A stretch of 64,000 nucleotides of DNA from positions 16,849-80,848 of the forward strand of contig JBEKEK010000025.1 in the NCBI GenBank assembly GCA_050013875.1, read 5' to 3'. How positions within the stretch are numbered: position 1 is the stretch's first letter; each line of letters opens with the position of its first letter. This stretch comes from Trebonia sp050013875 (GTDB taxonomy: Bacteria > Actinomycetota > Actinomycetes > Streptosporangiales > Streptosporangiaceae). Below are positions 45,695 to 54,533 of this stretch, piece by piece. Both the position numbers and the translations under genes were made by a program. Under the pieces are notes generated by a model. The model did not search any database. It saw only the letters and a program-made list of their open reading frames with translations, and had not been told where the DNA came from.

Positions 45695-46459
45695 ATGCCA
45701 CCTGTGAGCGGGCCCGTCGCCAGCCCGGTGGCTGATGCGGCCGCGCGGACTTCAGCGGCAGGCACTGCCCGGTTGCTCGCCGCCTGGTGCACGGGCTCGC
45801 CGCTGCCCGAGGCTGCGGACCGGCGCTGCGAAGGAGTGGCCGACCTCGCCGCGCGCCGGGCGCGGGTGTCGCAGTCGCTATTCTTCACCGACCGCACCAC
45901 GGCTGCGCTCATCGAGGACCATGACTACGATCCGGGGCCGCGCGGTCTGCCCGAGGACACAGAGTTGATCTACGACGGCGCGAATGCCTATCTCCAGGTA
46001 GGCGGCCGCTGGACGGGCTTCTTCCTGGCCGATCCCGGCGGCCCGCGCGGGCCTAATGACCCGCTATGGCCGCTGGACGCCCTGTTCGGTGCGAGCGATG
46101 ACGCCGTGGAGATCGGATCGGAGGCCGTCCGCGGCGTGCCCGCCACGCGCTACCGCCTCACCGTCGACCTGGCCCGAGCGGACGCCGCGCTGCCGGCCGG
46201 GGTGAGCGTGCCATCCGGGCCGTACCGCTCGCTGCGCGCGCTGCCCGCCGAGGTATGGCTGGATGCGGCTGGCCTCGCCCGCCGCGTTTCGGTGAACTCC
46301 GAGCCGACCGCCGCCACGGATGCGCAGGTCTGGTCGATCGTCGAACTGTGGGATTTCGGTGTGGCCGCCGATATCACGCCGCCCGGTCCCGATGGGGTCC
46401 TGCCGCCCGCCGAGGCCTACCACCTAGCCGAAGAGGACCCGCCCGAGCGGGATCTCTGA
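45695..46459 (+). CDS. LppX/LprG-like fold protein without a signal peptide
   Basis: The 254-residue product has the unclosed-barrel pattern seen in mycobacterial LppX/LprF/LprG lipoproteins: VRGVPATRYRLTVDLARADA, then LPAEVWLDAAGLARRVSV and VELWDFGVAADITPP. Unlike those, it has no signal peptide or lipobox; the N-terminus is a Ala/Ser-rich segment with CTGSPLPEAADRRC. It may therefore be cytoplasmic, or the true start may differ. The ATG at 45695 has only a weak site. Confidence 0.6.
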   Translation: MPPVSGPVASPVADAAARTSAAGTARLLAAWCTGSPLPEAADRRCEGVADLAARRARVSQSLFFTDRTTAALIEDHDYDPGPRGLPEDTELIYDGANAYLQVGGRWTGFFLADPGGPRGPNDPLWPLDALFGASDDAVEIGSEAVRGVPATRYRLTVDLARADAALPAGVSVPSGPYRSLRALPAEVWLDAAGLARRVSVNSEPTAATDAQVWSIVELWDFGVAADITPPGPDGVLPPAEAYHLAEEDPPERDL

Positions 46460-46522
46460 CCCAACCGGAGCCGGGCGCAATCCGGAGGCAACATGGCAGC
46501 TCTGCGGTGAGGACAGCGATCG

Positions 46523-46957
46523 TTAGAGCGCGGAGCGCTGGTGGCAGTAGTCGTGCGCCGAGCCGAACAGCAGGCCGGCGACAGCGCAGGCCGACATGAA
46601 GATGCCAGCGGCGATGAACAGACCGATAGGTGCTATCAGGTAATAGCCGTCGAGCGCGAATACCCACGCTCCGAAGATCGCCAGTCCCAGGAACGCTATG
46701 AAGGTCTCCTGGGCGATGACCCAGATGCGCGCCCGTTCACTGCCGCGCCGGGGCAACAGCACGCCCAGCACCCACGACAGGGCTGCGAAACCGAAGAGCA
46801 CTGCGCTGATCAGGTCACCGGCGGGCACCCGGGCCGAGAGGCACAGGGAAACCACTCCGAGCGCGGCCCAGATCCCGCCCTGAGACCACAGCAGGGCGCT
46901 GATCGCGACGATAGAGAACGGCGCGCGCAAAGCGGCCGAAAGATGCTCCTCCGTCAT
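46523..46957 (-). CDS. Small four-span membrane protein, function unknown
   Basis: The 144-residue product has about four membrane spans (FSIVAISALLWSQGGIWAAL, LISAVLFGFAALSWVLGVLL, IWVIAQETFIAFLGLAIFGA and LIAPIGLFIAAGIFMSACAV). The short loops are charged, with RRGSERAR between spans 2 and 3. It resembles unnamed actinobacterial membrane proteins. No neighbour clarifies its role. Confidence 0.6.
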   Translation of the reverse strand: MTEEHLSAALRAPFSIVAISALLWSQGGIWAALGVVSLCLSARVPAGDLISAVLFGFAALSWVLGVLLPRRGSERARIWVIAQETFIAFLGLAIFGAWVFALDGYYLIAPIGLFIAAGIFMSACAVAGLLFGSAHDYCHQRSAL

Positions 46958-47067
46958 GACATCACCATAAACCGCTCACTCTTCGGCAGAGTCCCCGGGG
47001 ATGTCAGCATAAGTCTCTGGCCAGCCGGCCAGCTGTTTGTCATCGGAGTTGAGGCAAGTTCGCTCGA

Positions 47068-47658
47068 TCAGGCGAACTCGCTCCAGAACGGGACCATCGG
47101 CGGCGGTGTCCAGGCTGCGCTGATCACCACTCCCGAGCCGCTGAATTCGCTGTCGATGTAAGTGGCCAGGTCGGTGCCGTAGACGATGATGTCGGTCTGG
47201 TAGATGGACAGCACCGGGTGCCCGTAGGTTCCGTGTCCGGTAGGGAGGTAGCGATGCCCGTAGACCGGGATCATCTTCGGCGCCCGGGCAAGGTGCCCTC
47301 GCGCTAGGTTCAGGGCCTGGCCGTTGTCGGCCGGGCGCTGGCCCCAGGCGAGCTGCCAGAAGGCGTTGCTCTCGACGTCGAAGAGCACTCCTTCGATGGG
47401 CCAGTCGAGCTGCCGGCGCAGATCGCCGGGGTCGCCGTCCCGCCAGTCAGGCCACGTCCGGCCTTTCTCCTGAGGGACGCTCAATGGCAGTCCCGCTGAG
47501 AGAAACGCGCGGTGATCGTCGGCGAATTCAAACTCGTACTCCTGCTCGATCCGGGCGAGCTCAGCGTCGGTCAGGCCCGGCCCGATCTCGTATCGTCCTA
47601 TCTGAGCGAGCCGACGTGCGGCCCGTTCACCCAGTCGGCTCCCTTCGCTGCTGATCAC
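47068..47658 (-). CDS. SUKH (SMI1/KNR4-like) family protein
   Basis: SUKH proteins are common immunity proteins against polymorphic toxins and also act in other protein-binding roles. The 196-residue product has the family start GPGLTDAELARIEQEYEFEF, with DDHRAFLSAGLPLS following, then WPIEGVLFDVESNAFW and later GHRYLPTG with VLSIYQTDIIVYG. GTG at 47658. No toxin gene is directly adjacent; the nearest toxin-like gene is the RelA/SpoT-like one 2.5 kb to the left. Confidence 0.8.
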   Translation of the reverse strand: MISSEGSRLGERAARRLAQIGRYEIGPGLTDAELARIEQEYEFEFADDHRAFLSAGLPLSVPQEKGRTWPDWRDGDPGDLRRQLDWPIEGVLFDVESNAFWQLAWGQRPADNGQALNLARGHLARAPKMIPVYGHRYLPTGHGTYGHPVLSIYQTDIIVYGTDLATYIDSEFSGSGVVISAAWTPPPMVPFWSEFA

Positions 47659-47867
47659 TCAAGAACGATAACGCCATGCGCCGGCCGATCGGCTGGAGCT
47701 TGAACCCGGGCGCGATATTGCGAAAGTACAGGCGGAGCCGGGCGCCGACTTTCAGGTTGCCGGGTCTGTCCCGGCGGCGGCATCCTGGGCGCTGAGGGCC
47801 GCGAAGAGCTCGCCGAGTTGGCCTCTGGCCCGGGCCGAGGCGAGATGGTGACGCCGGGGACCCGGGC

Positions 47868-48188
47868 GGGGCGTTCTTCGGCTTCATCGGCCAGCTGGTC
47901 GCCCACGCGGCGGCGAAGATCGCCATAACCGAGGCCCTGCTCGATGCGGGCGGCGACCGCGACGGCGACGCCGCCAGGGCATCGGACGGATTGCGCCGGG
48001 CGGTCGGCGCGCTGCTCGAGCACGCCCAGCAGGCCGGCGCCGTCCGCGACGACGTGGAGCTGCCCGAGGTTTTCGCGCTGCTCGTCGGCACCTCGCGAGC
48101 CGCTGCCCGCGCCCGCCTCGACGAGGAAGCGAAGACGCGGCTGCTCGCCATCATCTCCGACGGTCTGGCGCCCAGGCCGGGCGTCTGA
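47868..48188 (+). pseudogene. C-terminal fragment of a TetR-family regulator
   Basis: From about 47868 the plus strand reads AFFGFIGQLVAHAAAKIAIT, EALLDAG, then GLRRAVGALLEHAQQAGAVR and DDVELPEVFALLVGTSRAAA to a stop at 48188. This is the ligand-binding domain of a TetR protein, where AGAVRDDV is a typical element. No TetR helix-turn-helix precedes it in any frame I could read, so the DNA-binding half has been lost. Confidence 0.65.
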
Positions 48189-48285
48189 CGGCTGCCGCCG
48201 GGGCCGGCTGGTGCAATCGATTGTGCCACGGTAAGATAACGGGCAAATCCGTGACGAACCACCCGAGACGGAGTAATAGGCACTT

Positions 48286-49206
48286 ATGTCCGAAATATCC
48301 GAATCGGGAGACGACTCCGTGGATATCTCCGATCTGAAGAGGCTCGATACCGGAACGGCGCACATCGCGCGGGTCTACGACTACTGGCTGGGCGGGAAAG
48401 ATAACTTTGCCGCCGACCGGGCCGCCGGCGAGGAGGCCCTTGAGGCATTCCCTGGCCTGATCTCCTCTGTCCGCGCCAACCGCGCATTCCTTGCCCGCAC
48501 GGTGCGCTACCTGGCCAGGGAACGGGGAATCCGCCAGTTCCTCGACATCGGCACCGGCATCCCCGCGTCGAATAACACCCACGAGGTGGCTCAGTCCATT
48601 GCCCCGCAGGCGCGGGTCGTCTACGTCGACAACGATCCGATGGTGCTGGCGCACGCCCGCGCCCTGCTCGGCAGCGGGCCGCACGGCGCGACCGACTACA
48701 TCGACGCGGACCTGCGCGACACCGGCAAGATCCTGCAGGCCGCGGGCCGGACGATCGACTTCAACGAGCCGGTCGCGGTGATGCTGATCGCCGTGCTCCA
48801 CCTGGTCCGCGACGAGGACAACCCGCGGCAGATCATCGAGGAGCTGATGGCCGCCGTGCCGCCGGGAAGCTCGCTGTCGATCTCGCATGTCCCCAACGAC
48901 ATGCACATGGGCCAGATGTCCGACATGAGCGACCGCCTCAACCGGCTGCTCGCCCAGCCGAGCACCTACCGCAGCCGCGCCGAGGTCACCGGCTTCTTCG
49001 ACGGACTTGAGCTCGTCGACCCGGGCGTGACCCCGATTCAGAAGTGGCGCCCGGATACCCGGGAAGAGGGGAACGCGGTCGCCGCGATGTGGGGCGGCGT
49101 CGCCATCAAGCCGTTAGGCATCCTGTCTTGGCTTCTGGAAGACTTGACCGCGCTCGCCGGCCCCTCCCGGACCGTCAGAAGGAGGGGCCGGCTGGCGTTG
49201 GGCTAG
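48286..49206 (+). CDS. SAM-dependent methyltransferase, DUF574 family
   Basis: This family (Methyltransf_19) is expanded in Streptomyces-like actinobacteria and its substrates are largely unknown. The 306-residue product has all the hallmarks: HIARVYDYWLGGKDNFAADR (residues 26-45), RANRAFLARTVRYLARERGI, the SAM motif FLDIGTGIPASNNTHEVA, VYVDNDPMVLAHARALL and later VAVMLIAVLHLV. GGAG lies 12 bases upstream of the ATG. Its stop overlaps the convergent stop of the next gene at the palindrome CTAG. Confidence 0.92.
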   Translation: MSEISESGDDSVDISDLKRLDTGTAHIARVYDYWLGGKDNFAADRAAGEEALEAFPGLISSVRANRAFLARTVRYLARERGIRQFLDIGTGIPASNNTHEVAQSIAPQARVVYVDNDPMVLAHARALLGSGPHGATDYIDADLRDTGKILQAAGRTIDFNEPVAVMLIAVLHLVRDEDNPRQIIEELMAAVPPGSSLSISHVPNDMHMGQMSDMSDRLNRLLAQPSTYRSRAEVTGFFDGLELVDPGVTPIQKWRPDTREEGNAVAAMWGGVAIKPLGILSWLLEDLTALAGPSRTVRRRGRLALG

Positions 49207-49481
49207 CTGGCGATACCCGCGTTCCCTGGAGCGCCCTTCGCGCTGCCGGGCGTACCGCTCATGTGCGTGCACTTGTGCGCGGAGTTATGTGTCCCGGACG
49301 GTGAGGGGGAGGGAGTGGCGGCGGTGACCGCCGCGGTCTTGGCCGACGTCGAGGACGTCGACGTGGACGGGTGCGTGGTCGCGGCGCTGGCGACAGCCAT
49401 GCTGGCACCGAACCCCACGCCCATCGCGGCTGCTCCGATTGCGCTGCCGATCAGGATCTTGCCCAGTCTGGTTTTCAGCAT
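49203..49481 (-). CDS. Small secreted Ser/Thr-rich protein
   Basis: The ATG at 49481 is preceded by GGAGGCG. The 92-residue product has a signal peptide (KTRLGKILIGSAIGAAAMGV, then GFGASMAVASA with cleavage near residue 32). The mature part is Ser, Thr, Ala and Pro-rich, ending HNSAHKCTHMSGTPGSAKG. No domain is recognised; this may be a cell-wall-associated or shed peptide. Confidence 0.65.
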   Translation of the reverse strand: MLKTRLGKILIGSAIGAAAMGVGFGASMAVASAATTHPSTSTSSTSAKTAAVTAATPSPSPSGTHNSAHKCTHMSGTPGSAKGAPGNAGIAS

Positions 49482-49837
49482 TTCCGCCTCCAAGCGGTCA
49501 GGTGATGGTCCTGTCCCCAGGACACCCGCACAGACTGCGGACTATCTGCGGTGATGCTCTCCCGACAGTATGAAACCGTCTGATTGCCGGCGGTCAATCC
49601 GGAGATCATCCGCTTCCGCTGAAGCGCGCCAACTCGCGTCGGAACCGGACTCCCGCCCGGGCGCAGCGCCCTGGTCCACAATCCCCGAACTGGTCGGCTG
49701 GCTGTGCACCGGCGGCCGGCCGGCCCACACCACTGCTGTGCTCCGTGGGCCGTTCGGCCTATGGCGTCACGCTCGGGCCACCCTCAGGCTGGGGTTATCA
49801 CTCCAGCTATCCAGGCCTGATCGAGACAGGACACCCA
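49482..49837. other. Gap before the beta-propeller gene
   Basis: 356 bases with no clear gene. It should contain divergent promoters for the small secreted protein and the beta-propeller gene. I saw no strong inverted repeat. Confidence 0.35.
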
Positions 49838-51319
49838 GTGAGCCTCAACGCAATCGTCTTCGCCGCGGCAGCCGGTATCGCGCTCACCGCGGCCGGGGTA
49901 ACCGGGGCCGGCGCCTCGGCTGCCCGAGCCCCGCAGACAGCGAGCCAGCAGGCAGCGAACCCGCGGACAGCGACAGTGACCGGGGCGGGCACGTCTCTCC
50001 CGGCGGCCGCACCCGGCACCCAGCTGTGGCTGAAACTTTACGCAAACCGCGGCAACGGCGGCGCTCTCTCGGTCGCGGTCAGCCGGAACGGGAGCACGGT
50101 GTTCGTCACCGGGTACACCACCACGGCCAGCGGCACCGAGGACGACACCACGGTCGCCTACAACTCGGTAACCGGCGCTCAGCGGTGGGCCAAGAGCTAC
50201 GGCGGTCCCGGCGGTACCGATAGGGGACTGTCGGTGGCGGTCAGCCCGAACGGGAAGGAAGTGTTCGTCACCGGGTACAGCTTTGGCGCCAGGTCAGGAG
50301 TTGACTACCTCACGCTCGGCTATAACGCCGCGACCGGCGCCCAACTCTGGGCGAGACGCTACGACGACGGCCTCGGGGCCGACAGCGACAGCGAAGCCGC
50401 TGAGGTCGCGGTCAGCCCGAACGGGAGCACGGTGTTCGTCACCGGGACCAGCCTGAGCACCACAAAAGGCAACGACTACGCCACGATCGCCTACAACGCC
50501 GCGACCGGCGCCCAGCGGTGGGCGGCCCGCTACAACGGCGTCGACGGCGCCAACTACGTCCGCGCGGTCGCGGTCAGCCCGAACGGGAAGACGGTGATCG
50601 TGACCGGAGCCAGCGGCGGGGCCAATGACAGCTATGACTACGCCACGGTTGCCTACAACGCGGTGACCGGCGCCCAGCAGTGGGCCAAGCGGTACAACGG
50701 CGCCCACCCCGGCGGAATCAGCCGCGGCGCGAACTCGGTGGCGGTCAGCGGGAGCACGGTGTTCGTCACCGGGTCAAGCATCGGGACCAATGACAGGTAC
50801 GACTACGCCACGGTCGCCTACAACGCCGTGACCGGCGCCCAGCGGTGGGCCAAGCGCTACGACAGCCCCGGCAGCGGCGACGGCCAGGCCTATTCGGCCG
50901 CGGTCAGCCCGAGCGGGGGGACGGTGTTCGTCACCGGGTACACCGATACGAGCAGCACCACCGCGGGCTATGACTACACCACGATCGCCTACAAGGCCGC
51001 TACCGGGGCCCAGCTGTGGGCGGCTCGCTACAACGGCACCGCCAACTTCACCGACGAGGCCTTCCAGCTGGCGGTCGCCCCGGGTGGCGGCACGGTGTAC
51101 GTCACTGGGGAAAGCGCCGGCGGCATGTTCGACGGCTGGGGCTGGGCCACGGTCGCCTACAACGCCGGCACCGGCGCCAGGCGGTGGGTGCACCGCTATG
51201 ACGGCGACGGCGGGGCCAGGGCCTTCTCGGTGGCCGTCAGCCCTACCACGGGGAACGTGTTCGCCACCGGGTACAGCGGCGAGAGCGGCGACTACGCCAC
51301 GATCGCCTACAAAGGCTGA
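49838..51319 (+). CDS. Secreted beta-propeller protein with eight repeats
   Basis: GTG at 49838 gives 493 residues starting VSLNAIVFAAAAGIALTAAG, a signal peptide with cleavage near 28-30. The mature protein has eight repeats of about 50-55 residues with the shape VAVSPNGSTVFVTGYS, DYATIAYNAATGAQRWAKRY. This resembles SBBP/PQQ-type propellers, in which each repeat is one blade, so one eight-bladed ring is likely. Repeats 3-6 are most alike, in DNA as well, suggesting recent expansion. The ligand is unknown; no PQQ-binding residues could be assigned. Confidence 0.78.
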   Translation: MSLNAIVFAAAAGIALTAAGVTGAGASAARAPQTASQQAANPRTATVTGAGTSLPAAAPGTQLWLKLYANRGNGGALSVAVSRNGSTVFVTGYTTTASGTEDDTTVAYNSVTGAQRWAKSYGGPGGTDRGLSVAVSPNGKEVFVTGYSFGARSGVDYLTLGYNAATGAQLWARRYDDGLGADSDSEAAEVAVSPNGSTVFVTGTSLSTTKGNDYATIAYNAATGAQRWAARYNGVDGANYVRAVAVSPNGKTVIVTGASGGANDSYDYATVAYNAVTGAQQWAKRYNGAHPGGISRGANSVAVSGSTVFVTGSSIGTNDRYDYATVAYNAVTGAQRWAKRYDSPGSGDGQAYSAAVSPSGGTVFVTGYTDTSSTTAGYDYTTIAYKAATGAQLWAARYNGTANFTDEAFQLAVAPGGGTVYVTGESAGGMFDGWGWATVAYNAGTGARRWVHRYDGDGGARAFSVAVSPTTGNVFATGYSGESGDYATIAYKG

Positions 51320-51423
51320 CTTCCGAGGGGTCCGCAGCGACCACGCCCACCCGCGTCGCGATCTGCCGGGCTGCCGTCAGGCCTTGGGCGCACCGGCCCG
51401 GCACGATCGCGCCGCATCCGCGA

Positions 51424-51936
51424 TCATGGCGTGTCCGTGGTGTAGGTGAACATCTTGTCCGCGTCGATGCGCGCCGCGACCGCGTCCATCTGGTCGAGCC
51501 AGGTCTCGAACTCCGGTCCCTGGGTCGGCAGATAATGGTCGAGCATCGCCTGCCGCAGTTCGCCGCGGGCGGGGTCGGAGACATCGAACAGCTCGGCGCG
51601 GCCGTGCACGGTCACGGCGAGTTCCTCGCCCGCGAGGTAAGTGGCGCTGACGGCGGGACGGGCGGCCAGGTGCCGCATCCGCACCGAGTCCCGGCCCGAG
51701 CTGAAGTAGAACGCGCCGTGCAGGAAGTAGCCGTCAACCGGGCCGGCCAGCGGGCGGCCGTCGGCCGTCACCGTGGCGACCACGAGCAGGCGCATGCCCT
51801 GCAGTTCTTCGCATAGCCGGACCGCGCTGAGGCGGCGGTCGTCGCTGATGATGTCCCTCAGGTGAGCACCGGCCCCAGCGGCGCTGCGGTCGAGCAGCTC
51901 CTGCAGGCGGTCGATTTCTTCCGGAGTCTCCAGCAC
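51424..51936 (-). CDS. Pyridoxamine 5'-phosphate oxidase-like protein
   Basis: The GTG at 51936 gives 170 residues, starting VLETPEEIDRLQELLDRSAA as in relatives. The split-barrel flavin-binding fold is visible in MRLLVVATVTADGRPLAGPV, GAFYFSSGRDSVRMRHLAAR, ATYLAGEELAVTVHGRAEL, and the C-terminal helical end DADKMFTYTTDTP. The ligand could be FMN or F420. No Shine-Dalgarno is seen at this start; the frame remains open to 52026. Confidence 0.8.
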   Translation of the reverse strand: MLETPEEIDRLQELLDRSAAGAGAHLRDIISDDRRLSAVRLCEELQGMRLLVVATVTADGRPLAGPVDGYFLHGAFYFSSGRDSVRMRHLAARPAVSATYLAGEELAVTVHGRAELFDVSDPARGELRQAMLDHYLPTQGPEFETWLDQMDAVAARIDADKMFTYTTDTP

Positions 51937-52222
51937 GTGCCGATTAGACCATAGCCCGGCAATCCGTGTCCTAGAACTTGGCTGACCTGACTCTCTCTTA
52001 GGTAAGCGGCGTCCCAGCTCGCCCACCAGGGCCTCATGAGGGGAGGCAGGAGGGTGATCCGGTAAGTGTTATTAAGGAAATTTGAGGAAAAGTAACGCCT
52101 CGCCACTATTCTCTCGGACACCTCGCGTCCCGCCTGCTCGGATCTATGCTCCCCTTGGGTGGGATGCGCCCAGAAGCCTAGGGCCAGGGGAGCGCGGGAC
52201 ATGGGCAGGTTTGTACGGATCG

Positions 52223-52528
52223 GTGAGGTTCAACCCTGCGCCGGGCTGGCCGTTCCCTCCGCTCGGATGGGCACCGGAACTTGGCTGGCAGCCTGACCCG
52301 TCGTGGCCGCCCGCTCCGCCCGGCTGGAGTTTCTGGATTCCGGATGACCACGCCCCTGTCGGTAAGCGCAATACCCGTAGCATCCCTCAAGATGTGAAGA
52401 TCGCCGTAGCCTCACGCGACGGCGGCAGGTGTCGTCAGTGCGGATCCACCGCTGAACTCCACTACGACCATGTGATCCCGTGGAGCAGGAGTTCTTCCCG
52501 GGTGCGGTCCCAGGTCTTGATGGCGTGA
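52223..52528 (+). pseudogene. HNH endonuclease gene cut after its H-N motif
   Basis: From a GTG at 52223 this reads VRFNPAPGWPFPPLGWAPEL, WQPDPSWPPAPPGWSFW, a Pro/Trp-rich N-terminal region common before actinobacterial HNH domains, then DVKIAVASRDGGRCRQCGST and AELHYDHVIPWSR. The last part is the first half of an HNH motif with CxxC and DH. After about 52487 the sequence changes to that of a different, oppositely oriented HNH gene, and the second CxxC half is missing. Confidence 0.75.
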
Positions 52529-52615
52529 CAGTTCGGGCAGAGCGCGATCATCTAACAGCGTCCTCCACTGCGAAGAAGGACAGTGCGACGCGCCGCCTCC
52601 GAGCGGCACTGCTTG
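52490..52615 (-). pseudogene. Remnant of a second HNH gene, inverted, with internal deletion
   Basis: On the minus strand this reads RSEAARRTVLLRSGGRC, a stop (TAG), then MIALCPNCHAIKTWDRTREE and L. The intact gene at 63266 has RSEAARRAVLLRSGGRC and MIALCPNCHAIKTRG separated by about 36 residues, which are missing here. The match in DNA to 63350-63560 is strong. The fragment abuts the other HNH remnant at about 52487, so two HNH genes have been joined tail to tail. Confidence 0.75.
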
Positions 52616-52706
52616 TTCACCACAGTCGCCCGTACACCCTCCGCTCGCGATACCTAGCTCGCTTTTAGGTAATCAAGATATAGCTGTCACGCTACTTATT
52701 GTCGCT

Positions 52707-54533
52707 GTGACAAGAAGTGAGAATCAACGTGTGACCGACGATGAATGGCAAGCCCCTGCCGTGCTTCTCACAGTCGATCTGGTGATCCTCACCCTTCGCG
52801 GAACAAGCCTGCAACTGCTGCTGGTGGAACGCGGCGTCGAACCTTACGCCGGCAGCCTGGCACTGCCCGGCGGTTTCCTGCGCGACGCGCGAGAACCGAT
52901 CCACGTGGCGGCCCGCCGGGAACTGTCCGAAGAGACAGGACTTAATGCCGACTCACTGCTCCTAGAGCAATTCGGTGTATACGGCGACCCAGATCGCGAC
53001 CCGCGCGGACGGGTGGTCTCCGTGGCCTACCTCGCGATCGCGCCGCGGCTGCCGGATCCTGTGGCAGGCACCGACGCCGCAGCCGCCCGCTGGACGCCCG
53101 TCGGCAAGGTGCTCAAGGCTTCGCTGCCCCTCGCCTTCGACCATGTCCGCATCGTCGCGGACGGGGTGGAGCGCGCTCGGAGCAAGCTTGAGCACTCAGC
53201 GATCGCCACTGCCTTCTGCGGTCCGACCTTCACCATCTCCGAGCTGCAGCAGGTCTACGAGGCGGTGTGGGATGTGCAGCTCGACCCACGGAACTTCTAC
53301 CGCAAGATCCAGGGCACCCGCGATTTCGTCGTCGCGGCAGGTCCGGACAAGCGGGCAGGGGTCGGCCGACCCGCACGGCTCTTCCGGGCCGGCCAGGGCA
53401 AGGTGCTCTACCCACCAATGGTCCGGCCCGCCAACTCCCTATCCCCGAGCCAAGGTAAGCCAAGAGAAGGAAGAATCGTGAGCGAGCAGAAGACCGTGGT
53501 AGTTCTCACCGCCCTCGACCTAGAGTACGAATCGGTCCGTGAAAAGCTGACCAATCTTCAAGTGCACTCGCACAGGGCGGGTACCCGTTTCGAGGTCGGG
53601 CGCCTGGCAGGGCATGACTGCCGGGTGGCCCTTGCCCAAGTCGGCAAGGGCAACCACACCGCCGCGGTAATCGCCGAACGGGCGATTCAGGAATTCGATC
53701 CCGGGGCCTTGCTGTTCGTGGGCGTGGCGGGGGCACTGCGACCGTCGCTCGCGCTCGGCGACGTCGTCGTGGCGACGCACGTGTACGCCTATCACGGCGG
53801 AACCAGCCAGGACGACGGCCTGAAGGCGCGCCCGCGCGTATGGGAAATCCCCCACCGTGCGCTGCAGATCGCTCAGCACCTCAAGCGCGCAGGCGAGTGG
53901 ACGCGTTTCCTGCCCGCCAACTCGGAACCTCCGAATGTGGTATTCGGTCCGATCGCGGCAGGCGAGATTGTGCAGGATTCGGCGATTTCGGCCGAGGCGC
54001 GGTGGATCCGCGAGCACTACAACGACGCCTGCGCCATCGAGATGGAGGCAGCTGGCGTCGCTCAGGCCGCGCATCTCAACGACTCGCTACCCGTGGTCGT
54101 CGTCCGCGGTATCAGCGACCGGGCCGACGGCGGCAAGGTCGCAGTGGACGGGGCGGGATGGCAGCCACGAGCGGCGGCCAATGCCACCGCCTTCGCGGTC
54201 GCCCTGGTGGCCGCGCTGGCAGAGGAACTCGGCCCCGACCACCACCGGGACACCCGGCACGCCGACGACACGGAGCATGGCAGCAGCACGAACAGCAACA
54301 CCGCGCAGGGGAACTCCCGAGTCGGAGTGCAGGCCCACACCATCTACGGCGGCGTCTGGGTAGGTCCTGATCGCGGCACTGGCCCGGCTGGAGCGACCGC
54401 CATGAATCATCCCGGCACTGGTCCCGGGAAGCTGCGGATGGCGGTCGCCTGGCTACGCAACGCACTCAGCGACGTCGCCGGTCTGGCGACGGGAGTGGCG
54501 GCCGTTCTGACCGCGGTCCGGAGCCCGACATGA
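52707..54533 (+). CDS. NUDIX-nucleosidase fusion, predicted effector
   Basis: The 608-residue frame joins two enzymes. Residues 15-250 are a NUDIX hydrolase of the NrtR-like type (LLLVERGVEPYAGSLALPGG, box end AARRELSEETGL, then the winged-helix part FTISELQQVYEAVW). Residues 260-490 are a purine nucleosidase/phosphorylase fold (VVVLTALDLEYESV, LLFVGVAGALRPSLALGDVV, catalytic AIEMEAAGVAQAA and VRGISDRADGG). Near the end is VGVQAHTIYGGVWVG (539-553), then a hydrophobic helix. An internal GTG at 53478 with AGAAGGAAG could also yield the nucleosidase alone. It overlaps the next gene by 4 bases. A likely role is cutting nucleotides during a response. Confidence 0.82.
   Translation: MTRSENQRVTDDEWQAPAVLLTVDLVILTLRGTSLQLLLVERGVEPYAGSLALPGGFLRDAREPIHVAARRELSEETGLNADSLLLEQFGVYGDPDRDPRGRVVSVAYLAIAPRLPDPVAGTDAAAARWTPVGKVLKASLPLAFDHVRIVADGVERARSKLEHSAIATAFCGPTFTISELQQVYEAVWDVQLDPRNFYRKIQGTRDFVVAAGPDKRAGVGRPARLFRAGQGKVLYPPMVRPANSLSPSQGKPREGRIVSEQKTVVVLTALDLEYESVREKLTNLQVHSHRAGTRFEVGRLAGHDCRVALAQVGKGNHTAAVIAERAIQEFDPGALLFVGVAGALRPSLALGDVVVATHVYAYHGGTSQDDGLKARPRVWEIPHRALQIAQHLKRAGEWTRFLPANSEPPNVVFGPIAAGEIVQDSAISAEARWIREHYNDACAIEMEAAGVAQAAHLNDSLPVVVVRGISDRADGGKVAVDGAGWQPRAAANATAFAVALVAALAEELGPDHHRDTRHADDTEHGSSTNSNTAQGNSRVGVQAHTIYGGVWVGPDRGTGPAGATAMNHPGTGPGKLRMAVAWLRNALSDVAGLATGVAAVLTAVRSPT

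Noticed and set aside
47755..47860. Minus-strand stretch reading GQLGELFAALSAQDAAAGTDPAT before a stop
   Set aside because: It might be the end of another lost regulator, but it is too short and has no second motif to support a call.
52685..52712. TGTCAC and GTGACA inverted repeat around the NUDIX start as an NrtR-type operator
   Set aside because: The half-sites are only 6 bases with a 16-base spacer and overlap a possible start codon; NrtR operators have closer half-sites.
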